Source: Antedon mediterranea | Taxonomy: Eukaryota > Echinodermata > Crinoidea > Comatulida > Antedonidae | Reading direction: 5' to 3' | Assembly: GCF_964355755.1 (NCBI RefSeq) | Contig: NC_092670.1 | Coordinates: 16,863,201 to 16,927,200, forward strand | DNA: 64,000 nucleotides | Part shown: piece after piece, positions 44,992 to 56,810 of the stretch | Numbering within the stretch: the stretch's first letter is position 1 | Layout: each line of letters opens with the position of its first letter | Notes under the pieces: model-generated | The model's input: only the letters and a program-made list of their open reading frames with translations | The model's database searches: none | What the model was told of the DNA's origin: nothing | Position numbers and translations under genes: made by a program

Positions 44992-47900
44992 TTATCTACT
45001 ATAACGATCTTCATCGTCTGAGTTGTATAGGCCTACATCACCACTTGGTCCGGCTATTTCTACAATAGATGATACACTTGAAACGTCATCCATCGCGTAT
45101 CCAATGACGTCATCATCATTGAAAAATTTGGTTTCGTAGACTGGTTGACGTTGCTGGACAGATTGTCTTTTCCCTCGCAAAGTACCAGGAGTGCTACCAC
45201 TTGTCATGCGTTTCTGTCGCAATTCCTGTTTTACTGAGGGTTGTAATTTCTGCATTTCTTGTAATAAAAAGTGTTTGTCTCTCCCTTCCTATAGAAAATA
45301 GAGAATTAACAATATTAGCCTACTTGTTGATATCGCCGGCTCTATTGAAATTTCTATTCAATGATTTTGGCCACTACTATTACGTCATTATTACATCATC
45401 ACCACAAGATTATCTTAACATTACGCTAACATTACTACATGGAGCACATTTAGCACGTGCTCGTAGTATCATTCACGTGCACATAAGAATACATCACAAC
45501 GTGGAACGGCACATAACACAGTAGGCCTACGCAATATTAACACAGTGATTGACATTGCAGATCATCATTCATGAAAGTTATTAAATAATCAAACTAAACA
45601 AGTTATAAAAGTTAAGTTACATAGTGTGAAAGGTAAATATATTAAGTGTGACAGTTTTGTTACATGCGACAGGTATTATAAAATGCTAGTAGCAACTAAG
45701 CTTTACCATAACAAGCTGTTCCTTTAGCTGGCTAATGACTTCTTTCTGAGCACCGCCAGCTACATAATAGTAGTACATTATTAACCTATCAAGATTAAAA
45801 TGGCTACATTATAATAGGCTATTAGTAAAAGTAATAACGTGTTACATATTCGCTTCATCATATCTCTTAATATTTTTATAATTGATGAAAGACCGTCTTA
45901 TCTAATTCTGAACATCCTCAAGCTTTGTCTACACTTTCAAATTTATGTGACAAAAATGTAATGTGCCCATATATGGACATGATGATGTCATATTACACCA
46001 TATTTGGGCATTTAGTTTGATAGTGTAGACAGAGCTTAATTAAGATCAAGTAGGCCTACTTTAAAAACGATTATTGGTGTGATAATACATTTGCAGCTCA
46101 AATGAACCTAAACTCCGAGTGGGTGCAAATGATAACCATGGTATAAATAATTCTGAATTTGAACTAGAACACCGGGGTAACCCTCGACTCATCACGGAAG
46201 ATTCCATGTCCACAGGAAGTCCATTTTCAAGTACTTATCCGAGAAAAAATTTGTTCTTATACCGTCCATCAAAAGTACCCCTATGTGCCAATATTAAGAC
46301 TTGGTCATTAGGCGCTCCTGGTCTCGGCCACTTCGAACCAACACATGATGATTATGCCAATTGAATATATCGATTAAAAGGCCTATCTATAGTCATAAAG
46401 ATGAATAACTTACGAAAGAATTAGGATAATAAGAGGAACCAAAAAACCGGATGATAGAGCATATTTGACGATATTCTGTATAAAATCTGGCCACTCCTCA
46501 AATGATATAACAATGGTTTCCCACATGGTAGGCAAGTAACGAAAAGGGCCACATCCTCTGGAAGGCTGCATTCTGTAAACAAAAGTAATATAATAACATA
46601 AAGTACTATGAAGAGGGAGCCACACTCACAATTATACCGTACTTCAAATCTATACTTTGGTGGCCATTTTACAAACAGTGAATAAGTCGCAGAAAGTAAA
46701 AGGTATCATCTTATGTCTTATGATGAAATTTGCTGAACACTTATACAATGTCATTGCGCATATCATGGTGCAAAACAGAGTAGCAATGTAACAAGGAGAA
46801 TAACACTTATAATGTCATTGCGCAGATCACTGGTGCAAAACAGTAGAAATGTAACAAGGCAGGAGAATAACACTTAAAATGTCATTGCGCAGATCACTGG
46901 TGCAAAACATAATAGAAATGTAACAAGGAGAATAACACTTGTAATGTCATTGCGCAGATCATGATGCAAAATAGAGTAGAAATGTAACAAGGAGAATATA
47001 ACACTAATAATGTCATTGCGCAGATCATGGTGCAAAACAGAGTAGAAATGTAACAAGGAGAATAACACTTATAATGTCATTGCGCAGATCATGATGCAAA
47101 ATAGAGTAGAAATGTAACAAGGAGAATATAACACTTATAATGTCATTGCGCAGATCACTGGTGCAAAACATAATAGAAATGTAACAAGGAGAATAACACT
47201 TATAATGTCATTGCGCAGATCATGATGCAAAATAGAGTAGAAATGTAACAAGGAGAATATAACACTTATAATGTCATTGCGCAGATCATGGTGCAAAACA
47301 GAGTAGCAATGTAACAAGGAGAACATAACACTAATAATGTCATTGCGCAGATCACTGGTGCAAAACAGAGTAGAAATGTAACAAGGAGAATATAACACTG
47401 TCATTGCGCAGATCATGGTGCAAAACAGAGTAGCAATGTAACAAGGAGAATATAACACTAATAATGTCATTGCGCAGATCATGGTGCAAAACAGAGTAGA
47501 AATGTAACAAGGAGAATATAACACTTATAATGTCATTGCGCAGATCATGATGCAAAACAGAGTAGAAATGTAACAAGGAGAATATAACACTTACAAAGTC
47601 ATTGCGCAGATCACTGGTGCAAAACAGAGTAGAAATGTAACAAGGAGAATATAACACTAATAATGTCATTGCGCAGATCATGGTGCAAAACAGAGTAGAA
47701 ATGTAACAAGGAGAATATAACACTTATAATGTCATTGTGCAGATCACTGGTGCAAAACATAATAGAAATGTAACAAGGAGAATATAACACTAATAATGTC
47801 ATTGTAGAGATCATGATGCAAAACAGAGTAGAAATGTAACAAGGAGAATAACACTTATAATGTCATTGCGCAGATCATGATGCAAAATAGAGTAGAAATG

Positions 47901-50900
47901 TAACAAGGAGAATATAACACTTATAATGTCATTGCGCAGATCACTGGTGCAAAACATAATAGAAATGTAACAAGGAGAATAACACTTATAATGTCATTGC
48001 GCAGATCATGATGCAAAATAGAGTAGAAATGTAACAAGGAGACTATAACACTAATAATGTCATTGCGCAGATCATGGTGCAAAACAGAGTAGCAATGTAA
48101 CAAGGAGAATATAACACTAATAATGTCATTGCGCAGATCACTGGTGCAAAACAGAGTAGAAATGTAACAAGGAGAATATAACACTAATAATGTCATTGCG
48201 CAGATCATGGTGCAAAACAGAGTAGCAATGTAACAAGGAGAATATAACACTAATAATGTCATTGCGCAGATCATGGTGCAAAACAGAGTAGAAATGTAAC
48301 AAGGAGAATATAACACTTATAATGTCATTGCGCAGATCATGATGCAAAACAGAGTAGAAATGTAACAAGGAGAATATAACACTTACAAACTCATTGCGCA
48401 GATCACTGGTGCAAAACAGAGTAGAAATGTAACAAGGAGAATATAACACTAATAATGTCATTGCGCAGATCATGGTGCAAAACAGAGTAGAAATGTAACA
48501 AGGAGAATATAACACTTATAATGTCATTGCGCAGATCACTGGTGCAAAACATAATAGAAATGTAACAAGGAGAATATAACACTAATAATGTCATTGAGCA
48601 GATCATGATGCAAAACAGAGTAGAAATGTAACAAGGAGAATATAACACTAATAATGTCATTGCGCAGATCATGGTGCAAAACAGAGTAGAAATGTAACAA
48701 GGAGAATATAACACTAATAATGTCATTGAGCAGATCATGGTGCAAAACAGAGTAGAAATGTAACAAGGAGAATATAACACTAATAATGTCATTGCGCAGA
48801 TCATGGTGCAAAACAGAGTAGAAATGTAACAAGGAGAATATAACACTAATAATGTCATTGCGCAGATCACTGGTGCAAAACATAATAGAAATGTAACAAG
48901 GAGAATAACACTTATAATGTCATTGCGCAGATCATGATGCAAAATAGAGTAGAAATGTAACAAGGAGAATATAACACTAATAATGTCATTGCGCAGATCA
49001 TGGTGCAAAACAGAGTAGAAATGTAACAAGGAGAATATAACACTTATAATGTCATTGCGCAGATCATGATGCAAAACAGAGTAGAAATGTAACAAGGAGA
49101 ATATAACACTTACAAAGTCATTGCGCAGATCACTGGTGCAAAACAGAGTAGATATGTAACAAGGAGAATGACCATAAAAAAGAACCCGGATCGTGATGCT
49201 TTGTAAGGCCTTGCAGACGGCACCATGTTATACAGAAGACTCCATTTCTTTAAATAGAATACGATGATAAACTTCACTGCTGTCATAAATGGTATCAATG
49301 GACAGAAAAATGCTCCAAGCCTAAAGAAAGTCATTTTATTATTAAATGGGTTAAGGTATTCCAATACACAATATCACACAAATAAAAAAAAAAAATCACT
49401 GACCAGCATATGGCTTGTGAGTAAACGATGGCTAACACGTTCTTTGGTATTTCGAATTCCATATCTCCCAGTATCTTAGTTATGCCACATTCAAAGTAAC
49501 GAGTTATAAGCCTGTGGGTGAAAACGATAATCAATGCTGCCGTTAGTTCGACCAGGGAAGATGTAATTTCACTCTTCCCTGGTTCGACGTACGACGTCAC
49601 AATTGCGCACACCAGAATTCTATTATACGCCGCCCACCACTGTGTAGTATTGATTCAATTACTTAATAGTTAATTATATAATAGTTGCATTTTGAAATGA
49701 TTGATATAGAAGAAAAAGGCTAAAGAAAGTTACCTTCGAGGAAATTCATAGAAGAGAATTACCCCAATAACCGCTGCGAAATCAGTAATACACAGTTTGT
49801 ACATCTCCTGTCCTAAATATGTCTCCCAACACTAGGCATAAAAAAACACCAAAATTGTACCACATGTTTTAAAAATACGGTGCTGTTGTTGTTTACACAC
49901 ACGAAAAATAAAGTTTTTACGCGCTATCAAAACAAACATGACGCAAAGGCGTGAACCTTGTTCTACCGCCCGTTTTTAACAATTCCATTGACAAAAATGT
50001 GTCGTCGTTGTCGTATCATAGGAACTTACCTGTGTGTCCTCTTCGCAAGCATCACAGTATTGTATTACATAACTAATATTGTTTTTGTTGTTATCACAGT
50101 TTGTGATTCTAGGTATAATGGAACCAATCAAAACAGCTAGGGAGGCTAACCGCAAAAGGACGGTCCTGTAATATAAAAGAAAAATATGATATTGATGAAT
50201 TTGTGTCCTTTGCGCTTTTAATCAATTGGCCTACATTTGTTCCAGCGACCAACTATATCAAATACGAATGGCAAACTTTATAATCAGCTAAAACAACACC
50301 TCTTACCTTCCTAACGTAATATTTATTTCGAAGTTTGGGCTGTATTTTTCAAATTTGACTAAAATACCAAAGACAATTGGGACAATGCTGTTAATAACAG
50401 TAACGGTGATTGACGGTAGATAACTGATCAAGAACTCTACAATTCCGCTCATACCACTATCAGATGATTTCTAAAAACAAGAACAATATCAATATTTATT
50501 TGAACTTAATCATTCCTTTCTCATTATCACCTGGATCAACAACAATAACAACCACAATCACAACAACAATAACAACATCATTATCATAATCGTCGTCATC
50601 GTCATCATCATTAACATCCTTATCTTAATCATCGTTACCACCACCACCATCATCGTCATCGTCACCACCACCACCACCACCATCATTTCCAGCGACATCG
50701 TCATCAACTTACTTCTATAGCGTACAATGTAACGTAGACAATACCAATCAAAGCCCCTACTCCCGTAGCAACACAAACCACATTAATCACAATACGAATT
50801 GTGTAGAGTACAGCCTTTTCTTTTGTTGACATTGATGCTTGTTGTATTTTCCGTTGCTCTTCTCCAAGATCACCCTACAAAACGAAAAAAAAAAATAAAT

Positions 50901-53900
50901 TGAGAGATTCTGATCACTGACGAGAGGTGGTCGTTTATGATTACGGTCCTTTAACAGAGATGGTGGCCATTCAATAGAGAAGGTCGGTAACGAGGGTTGT
51001 TTCTTACCATTTACGAGATTTCCCCTTTTTGAAAGTCGGTCGCTTACCAGAGGTGGATGGACTGATAGCTAAGTAAAGAGATGCATTTCCACATGATTTA
51101 GACATAGGTTTGTAAAATATATAATATTTTAGCTGGCGATACTACATTAGCTGGGAGGAAATTATCGTTGCACCATTAGCTGTTAACCGTTCTACATTAG
51201 CTGGTGTTGATTTTTATTTTCTACATAAGATGTTGGTGTTTCTACATTAGCTGGAGGTTTTACTACATTTAGCGGTGGATTTTTCTACAATAACGGTTGT
51301 TTCGACATTAGCTGGCGTTTTCTACATTAGCGGTTGTAACCGGCCTAATTGAAGAACGTGTGAATGCGCATCTGAATAAAATACAAAATACAGCGACCAA
51401 ACGTACAAACGAACCCGAATGAAAAGAGGATCACTTGTCTTACCGTTATTTCAAACAGAATACTTTTGTGTTTGAGACTGGCGTTCTTGGAATCAGTGAG
51501 CGAAAAATCCCATCCAGTAAATACAAGCTGAGAATATTTACACTGATGTCCTTCCCTGTCCAACATATTTTGTTTAAAGCCATCTCCTGCTCTAAAATGT
51601 AAATATCATAACGTGTAAAAAAGTGTGTAGGCCTATATGATAATACTCATTCATCAGGCGTTTGAACGTTTATTTAACTACTCCGTGCAAGCGATACTTC
51701 CAACTAAAGCGTGGTTCCCACTAGCGACGCAACGCAAGGACGTAACGCAACGCAAGTGAATTGACCAACCACAAGCGATGGCTTATTCGCTTGTGATTGC
51801 TAACTGTCTATAACTTCGCTTGTCATTGGTTAAAACGCTTGCGTTGCGTTTGCGTCCTTGCGTTACGTTATAGTGGGAACCAAGCTTAACTGTCTATAAC
51901 TCCGCTTGTCATTGTTTAAGCGTGGTTCCCACTAGCGACGCAACGCAAGGACGTAACGCAACGCAAGTGAATTGACCAATCACAAGCGATGGCTTATTCG
52001 CTTGTGATTGCTAACTGTCTATAACTTCGCTTGTCATTGGTTAAAACGCTTGCGATGCGTTTACGTCCTTTCGTTACGTTCTAGTGGGAACCAAGCTTTA
52101 AAACGCTTGCGATGCGTTTACGTCCTTTCGTTACGTTCTAGTGGGAACCAAGCTTTAAAACGGTTGCGTTGCGTTTACGTCCTTTCGTTACGTTCTAGTG
52201 GGAACCAAGCTTTAAAACGCTTGCGATGCGTTTACGTCCTTTCGTTACGTTCTAGTGGGAACCAAGCTTAACATGCTTAGGCCTATAGCAGCAGTGCTTA
52301 AACAATTGTTGTTTTTTTTACTGCGGTGTTTTTTACGCTTGCAACTGCGGAACGTAAAGCTGCGGTTCTTACAAGTGCAGTGCTTAGAGCTGTGTGGTGC
52401 TTGCAATGCACTGTAGCTTCTGTGCTTACACATTTGGTTCATAAAAAAACAGTGTTGACTCAGGGGCACACAACAGCAGTTCTAATTATGTCAACCACTG
52501 ATGTATAGCAGCCGAGTTATTTTACTGAACGCTTATGGGTAAAAACAAGTTACCTTCTTGCTACAACAATAACGCTTAGAAGAAAGCAAGCAAATCCTAT
52601 TAGCAAGTACGCCATAGACATGTCGTAACTTATGTCACTGTAATTGACTGAAGGTGTGTAGAAACCATAGAACAATACAGTATATTCCATAAAACCCTAG
52701 AATAACCAAGAAAACAGTACAGTAGTAGGTTAAAAGAATATAGTACAAAAACAGGTAGAAGAAACGATAATTTTATTACCAAATAAAACAATCTAATAAC
52801 CTAGTGATTATCTTATAATATTATCATAACGTTTATGATTGATTGATAGCCAACTAATATAGATAACAATTAATAAATATCTCACATTTCCTTCAAGAAA
52901 ATCAACAACGTATTTAAATACATTGCCTGCATCAGTTTCTGTCTCATGCTGCACAAATTGTTCATACAATACACTGCAAGTATCATTCGAATCTAACAGA
53001 GAACAAATAAATCATGATTTTGGCTAAATATAGTTATATTAAAGGGTAGTTATACCAATCTATTGATATATATTTTTTTAATCATGGGGGTATACATCCA
53101 TGATTAAAGCTTGCGTAAGCACAACATAAGTAATTTGACCAATCAAGACATGATGGATCCGAACTGGGCTGCATTATACGTCCAAGAAATGAGATCAACG
53201 CTTCATATGCGTTAAATTTCGAGCACCAGCAGTTTGTACGAAACTATTATAAAGCTCGTTTCGTACGGTATACGACGTAACGCAAAAAACGTACGCGTAA
53301 ATTACATTACGTTTACGTCTTTGCGTTATACGTCCTCATAGTGGGAAACAACATGAAACAAATTCCAAGACACTACAATGTTATTACTTACTTAATGTTT
53401 CCGATTTATTAATAATTGCTTGAGGAATGATAACAAATGATAAAATCACGAGGAAGATAGCAATATTCAAGTACAGCATCCATTTCACGAACACAAAAAA
53501 TGACACAACCGCTGTTCCAAACTGACCTGTAGCGATACAATAGAAGCACTATCAGTTACTTGACCAATCAGTCAGTAAGTCGGTTTGTCTGTCTGTCAGT
53601 TTTAGATATTCAACCCGGTTCTCGGTACTGAATCTAAATTTCTCCGGTATCATAGGAATATTTGGTAATACAGTACATCATCACATGTGTCTCACATCTC
53701 CTAGTATCATACACCATAACATAACCCTTAATAACCAACCTATACACGATACAGGCACCACATGTGTTACAAATAAGATTCTGTACTACCAAATATTCTT
53801 ATGATATAATATAGTTCTGAGAATCGATAAATAATTAATACACATTCTATTCAATATATATTCCTAATATCTAAAGCTCTGTCTACATTATTAAACTTTA

Positions 53901-56209
53901 TGTGCCCATATATGGACATGATGATGTCATATCACCATCATATTTGAGCATATCACTACCATATCTGGGCGCATCACAGTTTATTTGTCAAACTAGTTTG
54001 ATAGTGACAGAGCTTAAGATAAAAAGAAGTATCAAACATAACATTAAATTGGAATACGATCTACATACCCTCAACTTCCTTCAATGATGCTCTCCAAATT
54101 TCAAACCACAAAAAGAAGTCCTTAACTTGATCTCGGGCTCGTTGAAATTTCTAAGAAGAAAATAGAACAACACGGTTTAAATTAATAGATGCAAGTGTTA
54201 ACAATATAGAGCACTTATAATGTACAATTCACTAAATTAGGAGCTATGAATTAATACTAGGCCTACACATTAGGAGATATTAGTAATCATGAAAACATAC
54301 CAATGCAGTATTTAGTCGCCATGCTTTGAAACCTGAGAGTTGCTTTTCTTTCTTCTTTTTCTTTTTCTTTTTACTTTTCTTTACTTCTTTATTTCTATCA
54401 AATAAATTATAACTTAAAATGAAAAGACATAATATAACCATAGGAAATTTATCCATGATATAACATATACTGCAAATCATCTTCCGTAATAGAACCCTTA
54501 AGAGGACTCATTTTAGGACCAGTGAACTTGGAAGAAAGTTCTACTAATGTATATCAATATTTGTACTGTATTGTAGATCTCGGTATAGACTTGGCTCAAG
54601 TCTGTATTCATTGTCTTTTTTGTTATTTATTTGTTTTTATTTTGATTTTGACCAAACTCAAGTAATACACGTATTAAACGCCATATGTGCAAAAATATTT
54701 ATATTTTTACTAATATTAAGACAATACTCCGTCTGGAGCCCAGACTAATCTCGGTAAAGAAATATTTGAAAATAAAATTATCTAGTAATATGTAAGACCC
54801 GTAGGGCCTATAATCTCTGGCTGGTATAACTTTTACTAGAGTACACTCTGTCTTCTTTTATTTTAAAGGCTACTCAAATGAAAAGGTCGCCAAATCATAT
54901 AGATATAATAGAAAATCCCCGTATAATGAACAAACAAGTTTGACTGATAAGTAATGTAAATACAGCCATTAGGTAAACATAAAATTATAATTCTTCATCA
55001 CATATTATAGTGATAATATCATTCTGGATATAAAATTTACATTATTATAAAATGAACACATAAAGTATAGGCCTACTAATAATAATTACAATATCATGGT
55101 GACTCAAAACATATTTTGTACAGATTTTGCAATACGCAATATGGAATACACAGATGATAAATCACCAATTTTAATGGGCCTATTGTTTGTGATATGTTAA
55201 ATATTCATGAAAATGAAGGTTAAATAATTATTGTACCATTACCTTTTGCATATTTCATACTATATTCGCATAGAATGAATCAAGCACAGTAGCCGCTATA
55301 AATTATTTAATGAATTACTTAGTATAGGTAGGCCTACTCTCAACAGTACAAATAATATACGGTTTTCCCTCTTGCTATCTATTCAGATATAATCATTTTT
55401 CTTTTTGAAAACATATTTTTAATAGTACCTTAGTACAAGCGTTACTCTTTGATTTTAACAATTTTATAAATATAACTTCTGTGAAGCCCCACTAGTGCAG
55501 TAACTAAATAATGTAAAATGTAAATGATTTCATTCCATGTAATGTAATGATATCGTTCACCTTTTTAGCTGTTTTTTTTTTGTGTGTTTACCTTACATTT
55601 TATGTTTTTGTTCTATGTACTAATGTGAACATGTAGGGCCTACGTAATTATTGGTAGGTCAAATACTCGGTTTTAAAAAACCACGTCGGGTATACCACAA
55701 TATATGTACCGGACGGAGTATCTAACGAAACTTTACAATATATTACATTTGAACTCAAAATATATATTTTGTTCTCATAAAGGCATGTTATTTTACACAC
55801 TTAATTTCGTGTTAATTGCGCCTATTAATACACCTTGATCACGCCGAATTCAAGTCCGTAATTGCACCTAGGTTTCGGAAGTTTCTTTCTAATGCTTGGT
55901 TCTCAAGACTGAGACGCAACACGATTTCGTAACGCAACGCAAGTGATTTTGCCTGACGATGGATTCTTCGCACTGTCGCTAAATTGGTCAACACGCTTGC
56001 GTTGCATTTACGTCCTTGCGTTACGTCCTGGTACGGGAACCAAGATTAAGAACGTGCGGCAAACATTTAAGAGTAACTTACTTGTTATCACTACTAGTTT
56101 GGCTTATATACTTCTGTTTAACCCAAGCTCGTTTTACTGCTCCAACCGGTGGTAAAGATTGACTATCATCTCCATCAAAAACATCAACATCATCGTACAA
56201 CTCCGCCAT
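44992..56209 (-). CDS. Transmembrane channel-like (TMC) protein, complete, 16 exons (TMC-A)
   Basis: Multi-pass membrane protein of the TMC family, whose best-known members form mechanosensory channels. Exons, 5' to 3': 56082-56209, 54301-54394, 54069-54150, 53392-53526, 52886-52992, 52554-52696, 51444-51591, 50713-50874, 50307-50470, 50030-50165, 49734-49831, 49404-49511, 49114-49320, 46414-46572, 45707-45785, 44992-45288. Phases join to 748 aa. Landmarks: acidic N-terminus, a Lys run before [36 protein letters not shown] (TM1), [32 protein letters not shown], the TMC hallmark [28 protein letters not shown], the second hallmark PSRGCGPFR, then [20 protein letters not shown] and [15 protein letters not shown]. 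The soluble tail is poorly conserved. Family certain; orthology to a particular vertebrate TMC not resolved. The intron after 49114 is filled by a satellite derived from the exon end. Confidence 0.95.
45920..46037. mobile_element. MITE-1 copy
   Basis: AAGCTTTGTCTACACTTTCA at the left, TTTGATAGTGTAGACAGAGC at the right, interior TATATGGACATGATGATGTC. It lies in a TMC-A intron. Confidence 0.8.
46150..46345 (-). repeat. SINE-like repeat, diverged relative of 25397 and 59025 copies
   Basis: Shares ACACCGGGGTAACCCTCGAC, AAGTACTTATCCGAGAAAAA and an inverted B-box-like CACTTCGAACC with the other two copies, with much divergence between. It lies in a TMC-A intron. Confidence 0.5.
46743..49170 (-). 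repeat. Exon-derived satellite, 63-66-bp unit, about 37 copies
   Basis: On the minus strand each unit reads roughly ATTCTCCTTGTTACATTTCT, ACTCTGTTTTGCACCA(G)TG, ATCTGCGCAATGAC, then a degenerate ATAAGTGTTAT. The right edge overlaps TMC-A exon 49114-49320, whose last about 57 bp (encoding [18 protein letters not shown]) and donor GTAAGTGTTAT are the founding unit. The array also shows larger repeats: the variant CACTGGTGCAAAACATAATA recurs near 46894, 47156, 47942 and 48868, usually followed by a CATGATGCAAAATAGAG unit. Open frames of up to 230 codons in the array are a by-product of the near-3n period. Confidence 0.95.
49553..49583. repeat. Short perfect hairpin, second copy
   Basis: CCAGGGAAGA...TCTTCCCTGG encloses a TGTAATTTCAC loop. 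It matches the hairpin at 33046-33075. It lies in a TMC-A intron. Confidence 0.75.
50532..50705. repeat. Trinucleotide-rich microsatellite (CAA/ATC/CCA)
   Basis: Successive blocks of ACAACAATAACA, ATCGTCGTCATCGTCATC and CACCACCACCACCACCATC lie just downstream of TMC-A exon 50713-50874 (in its intron). On the minus strand it spells long Met/Val/Thr frames that are not genes. Confidence 0.9.
51120..51345 (+). repeat. Degenerate short repeat around CTACATTAGCTGG
   Basis: CTACATTAGCTGG or close variants occur about eight times at irregular 25-40-bp spacing (for example near 51143, 51192, 51241, 51305 and 51323), ending in ACATTAGCGGTTGTAACCGG. It lies in a TMC-A intron. Confidence 0.6.
51710..51890. 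mobile_element. Foldback MITE-2 copy
   Basis: Left arm AAGCGTGGTTCCCACTAGCG, right arm TATAGTGGGAACCAAGCTTA, with the full ACGTAACGCAACGCAAG arms. It lies in a TMC-A intron, followed at once by another copy. Confidence 0.85.
51918..52270. mobile_element. Foldback MITE-2 copy with right arm amplified in tandem (57-bp unit)
   Basis: 51918-52097 is a full element. Its last 57 bp (AAACGCTTGCGATGCGTTTA, CGTCCTTTCGTTACG, TTCTAGTGGGAACCAAGCTT) are then repeated three more times to 52270. Because 57 is 3 x 19, the plus strand reads as four copies of the peptide [19 protein letters not shown]. This is repeat-encoded and not a gene. It lies in the TMC-A intron between exons 52554-52696 and 51444-51591. 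Confidence 0.9.
53105..53352. mobile_element. Possible diverged MITE-2 relative
   Basis: AAGCTTGCGTAAGCACAACA with AAGTAATTTGACCAATCAAG on the left, and TTACGTCTTTGCGTTATACG with CCTCATAGTGGGAAACAA on the right, recall MITE-2 arms. The element is longer and strongly diverged. Confidence 0.4.
53874..54015. mobile_element. MITE-1 copy
   Basis: AAGCTCTGTCTACATTATTA at the left, AACTAGTTTGATAGTGACAG at the right, interior TATATGGACATGATGATGTC. It lies about 50 bp from TMC-A exon 54069-54150. Confidence 0.85.
54586..54747 (+). repeat. Hairpin-ended dispersed repeat, copy 3
   Basis: TAGACTTGGCTCAAGTCTGT at the left, GTCTGGAGCCCAGACTA at the right, core TTAAACGCCATATGTGCAAA. Both terminal hairpins are intact. 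It lies in the first TMC-A intron. Confidence 0.8.
55893..56048. mobile_element. Foldback MITE-2 copy, diverged
   Basis: AATGCTTGGTTCTCAAGACT at the left, TTGCGTTACGTCCTGGTACG with GGAACCAAGATT at the right. It lies just inside the first TMC-A intron. Confidence 0.7.
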
Positions 56210-56644
56210 TATATAATATTATAACGAACAATAGCGTGATTATACGTTAATCAGCACAAAATACACGCGTTTTATTAAAACGTTTTGGAGGATTTTAGTT
56301 ACGTTTACGATCCAAATCATCAGAGTCCCGGTTCATCTCCGTCATTTTCCTGAAATAGTGACGGACTTTGAAACGGGCAGGGTTATATCAATCATTACAC
56401 GCAGTCGTGTTTGTAGAGTTATCAGTATTTTGTTTGAACAGTTGACGTGACGGCTGTAGTAAGCAAACAGTACGGCGAAGACGATCAATGATGTACCAAA
56501 TAATAATTTCCCATTGAGATAAAATAATCCATGTCGAGCCCCCTCTAGTTTTGAATATTGAACTGACTATTAACAAAGAAACTTTCTGATACGGACTGCC
56601 TTTAGATTTACTAGGATATGCCACGCTGATTGGACGGTCAAATC

Positions 56645-56782
56645 GTGATTCCCACAATACAAGGACTTAAGCGCAAGTAATTTGACCAATCACGATGCTT
56701 TGGATCAACTGAACTGTTGCTTGTGATTACACTCTCACTCGTTTTTGCGCCTACGTTGTTGCGTCCTTGTGGGAACCAACCT
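56645..56782. mobile_element. Foldback MITE-2 copy, diverged
   Basis: GTGATTCCCACAATACAAGG at the left, GTTGCGTCCTTGTGGGAACC at the right, centre CTGTTGCTTGTGATTA. Confidence 0.65.
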
Positions 56783-56810
56783 CAAAGCAATGCGTACCAT
56801 AATCTATATA

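Noticed and set aside
46874-49095. Long minus-strand open frames (up to 230 codons) with repeated [11 protein letters not shown] / [11 protein letters not shown] peptides
   Set aside because: They are frame artefacts of the exon-derived satellite, whose period is close to a multiple of three; they switch frame between units with a 1-bp indel and lack any start or splice context.
50558-50776. Met/Val/Thr-rich minus-strand ORF
   Set aside because: Translation of a trinucleotide microsatellite running into TMC-A exon 50713-50874 in the wrong frame.
52008-52271. Plus-strand frame with a four-fold 19-residue repeat
   Set aside because: Fully explained by the 57-bp MITE arm array; lies antisense in a TMC-A intron.
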